Made by a program: the position numbers and the translations under genes
DNA from: DATLCI01 sp046714215
GTDB lineage: Bacteria > Acidobacteriota > Terriglobia > Terriglobales > Acidobacteriaceae
DNA: 35,059 nt
Direction: 5' to 3'
Assembly (NCBI GenBank): GCA_046714215.1
Contig: JBKKBM010000276.1
Span: 1-35,059, forward strand
The notes under the pieces: generated by a model
Database searches by the model: none
What the model saw: the letters and a program-made list of their open reading frames with translations, nothing else
Told to the model about the DNA's origin: nothing
Shown: positions 30,967 through 35,059 of the stretch, piece after piece
Layout of the letters: each line of letters opens with the position of its first letter
How positions within the stretch are numbered: the stretch's first letter is position 1

Positions 30967-31917
30967 ATGCAGCGCGCGGCGCTCCTCTACAATCCGGCCT
31001 CGGGACAACGTCGCCACCTCCGTCTCGCCCAGGTAGAAGCGGCGGCGCGCGCGCTCCACGTCGGCGGCGTCACCACCACCCTTGTTCCCACCGAGGAAGC
31101 GGGCTCGGCCGGCAAGCAGGCCGCGGCTGCGGTCGCTCAGGGACACGACGCCATCTTCGCCTGCGGAGGGGATGGCACCATCCATGACGTATTGCAGGGC
31201 ATGGTGGCCCACGCTCCTGAGATCCCGCTCGGCATCATTCCTCTGGGCACCGGCAATTTGCTCGCCTTCGATCTGCGTATTCCTCGCGATGCCGCCCGTG
31301 CCGCCCGCGCGCAGTTGGAATATCTACCGCGCCGCATCGCCGCCGGCCACATCGAATTCCAGACGCGCGAGGGCACCAGGGATTCCCGTTATTTCACCCT
31401 CATGGCCGGAGTTGGGCCAGACGCGCTCATGCTCTATCGCGTGCACGCCGAAATGAAACGGCATATGGGCATGTTGGAGTATCTGCGCCAGGCGCTACGC
31501 GTCGGACTCGCGCATCCCTATGAGGAGTTTCTTTTGCAGTGCAATGCCGGCGGGGAAAACCGCACCGTCGCCATTTCGCAACTTTCAGCCGTCCGCGTAA
31601 CCGCCGTCGGCAACTGGTTTTGCTACTTCACCATGGACTCCGCGCTCGAACGCGATGATTTTCATGCGGTCCTGGTCTCAACCTCTAGTCGTCTGATGAC
31701 CATGGCCTATTTTGCCCGGCGCTGGGGACTCCAGCGCTGGAAGGTCCGCGGCATCCAGGGCGTGATGTGCTCGGAGCTCAACTGCGAACCTAAGCCGGGA
31801 CAGACGTACGCGCACGGCATCTACGCCCAGGCCGACGGCGAATTCCTGGGCACGTTGCCCGTCACCATCCGCATCGTGCCCCAGGCTTTCACGTTGCTGA
31901 TGCCGCCTCCGCGCTGA
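30967..31917 (+). CDS. Diacylglycerol kinase-like lipid kinase (YegS/DagK family)
   Basis: Members phosphorylate diacylglycerol or related lipids with ATP. The 316-residue protein has the N-terminal LLYNPASGQ, the ATP-binding glycine loop FACGGDGTIHDV (GGDGT at 67-71) and IPLGTGNLLAFDL (PLGTGN at 92-97), all diagnostic. The C-terminal beta-sandwich follows, with a late ADGEFLG where the family has DGE. The gene starts with ATG 30967; the frame open to 30946 runs across the -10 box. There is no Shine-Dalgarno sequence. It lies 36 bp before a membrane-protein gene in the same direction. Lipid recycling is the probable role. Confidence 0.94.
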   Translation: MQRAALLYNPASGQRRHLRLAQVEAAARALHVGGVTTTLVPTEEAGSAGKQAAAAVAQGHDAIFACGGDGTIHDVLQGMVAHAPEIPLGIIPLGTGNLLAFDLRIPRDAARAARAQLEYLPRRIAAGHIEFQTREGTRDSRYFTLMAGVGPDALMLYRVHAEMKRHMGMLEYLRQALRVGLAHPYEEFLLQCNAGGENRTVAISQLSAVRVTAVGNWFCYFTMDSALERDDFHAVLVSTSSRLMTMAYFARRWGLQRWKVRGIQGVMCSELNCEPKPGQTYAHGIYAQADGEFLGTLPVTIRIVPQAFTLLMPPPR

Positions 31918-31939
31918 GCTTCGCAGAAGTATTTTGTTG

Positions 31940-31945
31940 TATCCT
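31940..31945 (+). promoter_or_regulatory. Candidate -10 box for the YdjM-type gene
   Basis: TATCCT ends 8 bases before TTG 31954. It is the same hexamer and spacing as before the patatin-like gene. Confidence 0.4.
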
Positions 31946-31953
31946 CGAAATGC

Positions 31954-33015
31954 TTGGATCCTCTCACTCACATCCTGGCCGGTTCGGTACTGAGCCGCGC
32001 TGGCCTCAACCGCAAGACCGGACTCGCCACCGCCGTACTGGCCATCTCCGCTGAATTCCCTGACATTGACGTCGTGACTTCCTTCGCTGGCCCGGTCACC
32101 GGTTTTGCCACTCATCGCGGCATCACGCATACCTTCATCGGCGCGCCCTTCATGGCGGCGGCGTCGGTGGCCATCGTCTATGGTTTTTATCGCTGGATGC
32201 GCTACCGCGGCCGTGAGCCTAAGCTCCCGCCCAACTGGAAGCTGCTTTACGCCTACGCTTTGCTGGGCGCGCTCAGCCACATCCTCCTCGACTTCACCAA
32301 TAATTATGGTGTGCGCCCGCTCTCGCCCTTCCTGCACCGCTGGTACGCGTGGGACATCGTCTACATCATCGAGCCCGTGCTCACGGGCGCGCTGCTGCTG
32401 GCGCTGATCATGCCCTGGTTCTTCGGACTCATCGGCGGCGAGGTCGGCGCGCGTAAAGCGCACATGCCCGGGCGCGGCAGCGCCATCGCCGCCCTCATCC
32501 TGGTAGCGCTGCTATGGTGGGGACGCGATTACCACCACCGTCGCGCCATCGCGCTGCTGGAATCGCAGCTCTATGAAGACCAGGAGCCCATCCGCATCTC
32601 CGCCAGCCCGTATATGGGCAATCCCTTCCGCTGGCTCGGCGTGGTTGAGACCCAGACCGCATTCTTCACCCAGCCCGTGGATACCTGGGCGGGAGAAGTC
32701 GACCCGCAGCGCATCGTCGTTGTTCGCTACAAGCCGGAGGAGACGCCCGTTACTTTAGCCGCGAAGGGGTCACCCCTGGGCCGCGTCTATCTCGACTGGG
32801 CGCGCTATCCCTACGCTGAAGTCATCATTCCGGACAAGCCCGGCGGAGATATCGGAGTGCGCATCCGTGACCTTCGCTATGACTATCCTGAACTGCGCGA
32901 GCGCCTCGCCGGTGACACGCCGGAGACCGACCGCACCCCCCTCTCCATGAACGTGACGCTGGATCCAACCCTGCGCGTGGTCGAGCAGCGCATGGGCCGG
33001 CACATCGAGGATTAG
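31954..33015 (+). CDS. YdjM/DUF457-type membrane-bound metal-dependent hydrolase
   Basis: The 353-residue protein begins DPLTHILAGSVLSRAG, then EFPDIDVV and THRGITHTFIGAP, and later LGALSHILLDFTNNYG. These His and Asp clusters (H6, D34-D36, H50 and H54, H110 and D114 by approximate count) are the family signature and suggest a metal site within the membrane. Several hydrophobic helices are visible up to residue 190. The C-terminal part of about 150 residues is soluble and has no motif I recognise. The start is TTG 31954; the nearby ATG at 31950 is out of frame. The substrate is unknown. The mobile element lies immediately downstream (left target duplication at 33033). Confidence 0.85.
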   Translation: MDPLTHILAGSVLSRAGLNRKTGLATAVLAISAEFPDIDVVTSFAGPVTGFATHRGITHTFIGAPFMAAASVAIVYGFYRWMRYRGREPKLPPNWKLLYAYALLGALSHILLDFTNNYGVRPLSPFLHRWYAWDIVYIIEPVLTGALLLALIMPWFFGLIGGEVGARKAHMPGRGSAIAALILVALLWWGRDYHHRRAIALLESQLYEDQEPIRISASPYMGNPFRWLGVVETQTAFFTQPVDTWAGEVDPQRIVVVRYKPEETPVTLAAKGSPLGRVYLDWARYPYAEVIIPDKPGGDIGVRIRDLRYDYPELRERLAGDTPETDRTPLSMNVTLDPTLRVVEQRMGRHIED

Positions 33016-33032
33016 TCGTTCCTTCTGCCCAG

Positions 33033-33040
33033 CAAATGCC
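33033..33040. repeat. Target-site duplication, left copy
   Basis: CAAATGCC lies directly outside the left inverted repeat. The identical 8 bases are at 33455-33462, directly outside the right inverted repeat. An 8-bp duplication suits IS1-type insertion. Confidence 0.9.
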
Positions 33041-33056
33041 GGTAGTGGGTCAGTTT
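33041..33056 (+). repeat. Terminal inverted repeat, left
   Basis: GGTAGTGGGTCAGTTT, exact complement of 33439-33454. It contains the stop codon of the passenger gene (TCA at 33050-33052, read as TGA). Confidence 0.92.
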
Positions 33057-33259
33057 GAACGATGACCGCGAAAGAACATGATCAGGGCAACGAGAGCCGC
33101 ACCGAAGCACATTCCGACGGCGATCAACAGGACAACGTCAACCGCGCGAAAAGTCTCGAAGCTGGGCCTGGTGGCGGCGTAGGAAAAGTTGATGATTCCC
33201 ATGAAGACCAAGAACACGGGAACGAAAATGCCTGAAGCAACCTTACGCGGATTGGTCAT
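33050..33259 (-). CDS. Small two-helix membrane protein, passenger of the mobile element
   Basis: The 69-residue product has two hydrophobic helices: VASGIFVPVFLVFMGIINF (about 7-25) and VVLLIAVGMCFGAALVALIM (about 42-61). Between them is a short loop with RPSFETFRA, and it ends in a basic FRGHRSN. It has no homologue I recognise. It lies wholly inside the 414-bp element and its start ATG overlaps the stop of a 12-codon frame (ATGA), which suggests coupled translation. Because the element moves as a unit, the gene is a genuine passenger. A role in host benefit, membrane stress or toxin-like action is possible but unsupported. Confidence 0.65.
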   Translation of the reverse strand: MTNPRKVASGIFVPVFLVFMGIINFSYAATRPSFETFRAVDVVLLIAVGMCFGAALVALIMFFRGHRSN

Positions 33260-33437
33260 GGCCTTGGCCCCTCGATAAGCTGCACGATGTCCATATTCTT
33301 CTCCTATGCCAGCCGCCAGTGTACTCTGCTCTAAAGAGAAACCAACTCTCTAGTGTCCAAACGTGATCCGCAAGCCCCGCTTCCATTGCGGGGGTAACCC
33401 GCAGGGTCTGATGCACTCGGCAAAAATTGTAGTACAT
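33243..33437 (-). pseudogene. IS1-like transposase, C-terminal remnant
   Basis: The first 30 codons (33437-33348) encode YYNFCRVHQTLRVTPAMEAG and then LADHVWTLE, which is the end of IS1-type DDE transposases in this group (YNF.R.H.TLRVTPAMEAG). The following open codons to 33243 are unrelated and run over the passenger gene's start. All upstream transposase sequence, including the DDE residues, is missing. The remnant starts one base after the right inverted repeat, so an internal deletion joined the end of the gene to the terminal repeat. Confidence 0.8.
33256..33294 (-). CDS. 12-codon leader-like reading frame
   Basis: ATG 33294 is preceded by AGGAG six bases upstream (AGGAGAAGAAT). It encodes MDIVQLIEGPRP and stops at TGA overlapping the ATG of the passenger membrane protein. 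It may be a translational coupling leader. It is far below the length where coding can be judged. Confidence 0.4.
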   Translation of the reverse strand: MDIVQLIEGPRP

Positions 33438-33438
33438 G

Positions 33439-33454
33439 AAACTGACCCACTACC
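33439..33454 (-). repeat. Terminal inverted repeat, right
   Basis: Exact reverse complement of 33041-33056. It lies one base from the ATG of the transposase remnant. Confidence 0.92.
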
Positions 33455-33462
33455 CAAATGCC
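33455..33462. repeat. Target-site duplication, right copy
   Basis: CAAATGCC, identical to 33033-33040 and directly adjacent to the right inverted repeat. Confidence 0.9.
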
Positions 33463-33469
33463 CCTCGGC

Positions 33470-33499
33470 TTGACTACAACCGCCTCCGGGCGCAACAAT
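33470..33499 (+). promoter_or_regulatory. Candidate promoter of the DUF6580-type gene
   Basis: TTGACT (33470-33475), an 18-bp spacer and AACAAT (33494-33499). It begins 8 bp after the target duplication, so the insertion just missed the promoter but may have cut off upstream sites. Confidence 0.4.
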
Positions 33500-33535
33500 G
33501 GACTTCCGTCTATTCGGCAGGGAAGAGGTCTATAC

Positions 33536-34063
33536 ATGTTGGCTGTTCTATTCGTTGTGCTTGCCGTTGTCATCCGCTTTCTGCCCCACGCTTGGCATTT
33601 CACGCCGGTGGGCGCCGCGCTGCTCTACTTTGGCTATAAGCACCCGCGCAAGCATATGTGGTTTCCTCTGGTGCTGCTGGCGGCCTCTGACGTCGTGCTG
33701 AACCGCTTCGTTTACAACTTTCCCATCACCTGGGAGACCTTTATCAGCACCGGATGGTACGCCATCGCCATCCTCATCGGCTCGCTCTTGAAGGAGAAGG
33801 TCAGCCCCTTACGCGTGGTCGGCGCTTCGCTGGCCGGCTCCGTCTCGTTCTTCATCATCAGCAACTTTGCCGTGTGGGCTGCCTACAACATGTATCCGCA
33901 CACTCTGGCCGGACTGGGTGCCTGCTATGTGGCCGCCATCCCGTTCTTCCGTGGGACCGTCGCCGCTGACATGATCTACGCCGTGGCCATCTTTGGCGCT
34001 CCGGTAGTGTTCGAAGCGATGCAAAAGTATTTTACTTCCTCCCGCAACCAAGCCGCCGCGTAA
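33536..34063 (+). CDS. Integral membrane protein, DUF6580-like
   Basis: The 175-residue protein is almost wholly hydrophobic, with about five membrane helices. Its beginning MLAVLFVVLAVVIRFLPHAWHFTPVGAALLYFG, with R..PH..NFTP-type spacing, and the later WYAIAILIGSLL and SFFIISNFAVWA resemble the DUF6580 family of putative vitamin or cofactor transporter-like proteins. Function is unknown. The ATG at 33536 is chosen because GGAAGAGG lies upstream and the protein begins directly with a helix; the frame open to 33458 runs into the target duplication of the mobile element. A terminator follows. Confidence 0.8.
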   Translation: MLAVLFVVLAVVIRFLPHAWHFTPVGAALLYFGYKHPRKHMWFPLVLLAASDVVLNRFVYNFPITWETFISTGWYAIAILIGSLLKEKVSPLRVVGASLAGSVSFFIISNFAVWAAYNMYPHTLAGLGACYVAAIPFFRGTVAADMIYAVAIFGAPVVFEAMQKYFTSSRNQAAA

Positions 34064-34079
34064 GAACGTCTTGACAGTA

Positions 34080-34109
34080 AAGAGGCGCGACCATTTGGTC
34101 GCGCCTCTT
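34080..34109. terminator. Bidirectional terminator
   Basis: AAGAGGCGCGACCA/TGGTCGCGCCTCTT is a near-perfect 14-bp palindromic stem with almost no loop, between the convergent genes ending at 34063 and 34125. The bases following each arm are only mildly T-rich. Confidence 0.85.
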
Positions 34110-34124
34110 AACTTCTAATCACAC

Positions 34125-34760
34125 CTAGTCCGGTGACGAGGGCTCAACCACGGCCTTCTTCTTCCGCCACCGCCACCACCCAAACCCCGCCGCCGCGGCC
34201 ACGCCCAGCGTGATCAATAATGCCGGCGTATGTTCCTTCACCAGGTTCCCGAACATGTGCACGATGTCCGGCCCAAAGCGCACCACGAAGAAAGACAGGA
34301 TAAGGAAGCGCAGCATCCTGCCCACGAACATTGCAGCCAAAAACAACGGCACCCGCATCTCAAACACGCCCGCGGCCAGGATGATCAGCTTCATCGGCGT
34401 TCCCGGCGGCAGCATGCACGGGATCATGATGAAGAAGAACTCGCCCCGCTCATGCCGATCGCGCATCTCCTCCAACCGTTTACGATCGATGCGCTTGAGC
34501 AGAAACAACTCACCGCCCGCGCGTCCGATCCAATAGGGCACTAGGCTTCCCACCGCCGACCCCACCGAGCCCATCAGGCAATAGAGCCAGAAGCGTCCTG
34601 GATCTTTGTAGACGTAGGTAGCGATCACCGGGTCCAGAGGTATCACGGGGATCACCGCGTCCACTGTGGCGATCACCAGCACACCCCAGATGCCGAAATA
34701 CGCCAACACACCGGCAAAGAACGCCGTGTACTGGCCAAAAATATGTTTCAGGGAATCCAA
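34125..34760 (-). CDS. VTT/DedA-like (YqaA-type) membrane protein
   Basis: The 211-residue protein has several helices and the VTT-domain features: a re-entrant stretch VIPVIPLDPVIATYV (about 37-51), GSVGSAVGSLVPYWIGRAGG, RHERGEFFFIMIPCMLPPGTPMKLIILAAG and FLAAMFVGRMLRFLILSFF. DedA/VTT proteins are membrane proteins linked to lipid scrambling or flipping and envelope homeostasis. It starts at TTG 34760, since no in-frame ATG precedes it. TGATACACT, an extended -10, lies about 30 bp upstream on this strand. It follows the MogA-type gene on the same strand with 51 bp between. Confidence 0.85.
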   Translation of the reverse strand: MDSLKHIFGQYTAFFAGVLAYFGIWGVLVIATVDAVIPVIPLDPVIATYVYKDPGRFWLYCLMGSVGSAVGSLVPYWIGRAGGELFLLKRIDRKRLEEMRDRHERGEFFFIMIPCMLPPGTPMKLIILAAGVFEMRVPLFLAAMFVGRMLRFLILSFFVVRFGPDIVHMFGNLVKEHTPALLITLGVAAAAGFGWWRWRKKKAVVEPSSPD

Positions 34761-34811
34761 AGGTGGAGGCTCGATCTCGTCCGTTCTTTTAAAAGTGTAT
34801 CAGCCTGAAAC

Positions 34812-35059
34812 CTACGCCGGTGACGCGTCGCGGTGTTCGGTCTTGCCCCGCAGCAGATCCAGGGCGTGCGGAATGAGATGCACGATGGCGGTGAGCGAGT
34901 CGGCTGCGCCGGTTGGATTTCCCGGCACATTTACGATGAGAGCCTGCCCCCGGCTGCCGCAGATGCCCCGACTCAAGGCAGCGAACGGCGTTTGCTTCAT
35001 GCCTTCCGCCCGCATCCATTCGCTCATGCCCGGCACTTCGCGGTCGCACACCGCGCGCG
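34812..35059 (-). CDS. MogA/MoaB-type molybdopterin protein, C-terminal part (partial)
   Basis: The frame runs in from beyond the right edge and ends at 34812. The visible residues DREVPGMSEWMRAEGMKQTP, ALSRGICGSRGQALIVNVPG and NPTGAADSLTAIVHLIPHAL match the C-terminal half of MogA/MoaB, which adenylates molybdopterin or inserts molybdenum. Diagnostic are the LSR after TP and the NVPGNPTGA, equivalent to the NLPG(S/N)P(K/T)GA that lines the MPT site. The GTG at 35051 is internal and the true start lies outside the window. About 82 codons are present. It ends in a charged TEHRDASPA. Confidence 0.86.
   Translation of the reverse strand, partial: RAVCDREVPGMSEWMRAEGMKQTPFAALSRGICGSRGQALIVNVPGNPTGAADSLTAIVHLIPHALDLLRGKTEHRDASPA

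Larger units (their letters stand above)
33041..33454 (-). mobile_element. 414-bp non-autonomous IS1-like element carrying a small membrane protein gene
   Basis: The element is bounded by perfect 16-bp inverted repeats, GGTAGTGGGTCAGTTT at 33041-33056 and its complement at 33439-33454. These are flanked by the direct repeat CAAATGCC. Inside, on the minus strand, are the C-terminal tail of a transposase starting one base after the right repeat, a 12-codon reading frame and a complete 69-codon membrane protein gene whose stop codon lies inside the left repeat. The start of the repeats with GGT, the transposase tail type and the 8-bp duplication fit the IS1 family. With no intact transposase it could move only with help from another copy. 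The family assignment is from memory of IS1-like proteins. Confidence 0.88.

Noticed and set aside
33243..33347. C-terminal half of the transposase-remnant frame as a real protein part
   Set aside because: It has no similarity to transposases, and it runs across the 12-codon frame and the start of the passenger gene; it is chance open sequence.

Overview
The window looks like a chromosome segment from an Acidobacteriota bacterium of the Terriglobia/Koribacter type. This is inferred from the GC-rich protein repertoire, the character of the ribosomal and RNA polymerase proteins (including an eight-cysteine insertion in RpoB), and many small secreted or membrane proteins of a kind I associate with that phylum. 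I could not run a database search. No phage, plasmid or CRISPR sequence was seen.

Layout. Positions 1-1251 hold the end of an M23 peptidase gene and a convergent membrane-anchored protein of unknown function. Positions 1629-4652 hold a tRNA cluster (Thr-TGT, Thr-GGT, Tyr-GTA, Gly-TCC), a 109-residue unknown protein, tuf, rpmG and tRNA-Trp. Positions 4684-17514 hold the classical block secE-nusG-rplK-rplA-rplJ-rplL-rpoB-rpoC, closed by a strong terminator at 17536-17563. This is the same neighbourhood as the thrU-tyrU-glyT-thrT-tufB-secE-nusG-rplKAJL-rpoBC region of E. coli, so the first half is a translation and transcription locus under growth control.

The second half is a mosaic of short transcription units: a YihY/BrkB membrane protein, pyruvate kinase, an M28 peptidase plus rhomboid protease pair, a LysW-like mini carrier protein coupled to a small secreted protein, a second small secreted protein, ribosomal protein S1 (rpsA), a HIT hydrolase, a patatin-like protein with an embedded membrane domain, NAD-dependent DNA ligase (ligA), a DUF1579-like secreted protein, a diacylglycerol kinase-like lipid kinase, a YdjM-type membrane protein, a membrane protein of the DUF6580 type, a VTT/DedA-type membrane protein and a partial MogA-type protein at the right edge.

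The most unusual feature is a 414-bp mobile element at 33041-33454. It has perfect 16-bp terminal inverted repeats and an 8-bp target duplication. It contains only the C-terminal tail of an IS1-like transposase and an intact 69-codon gene for a two-helix membrane protein. Other items of interest are a hairpin repeat family with compensatory base changes next to tuf and rpoB, the RpoB cysteine-rich insertion, the LysW-like protein with a pure Asp/Glu tail, and at least six genes whose start codon lies 7-10 nt after a -10 box, which suggests leaderless mRNAs.
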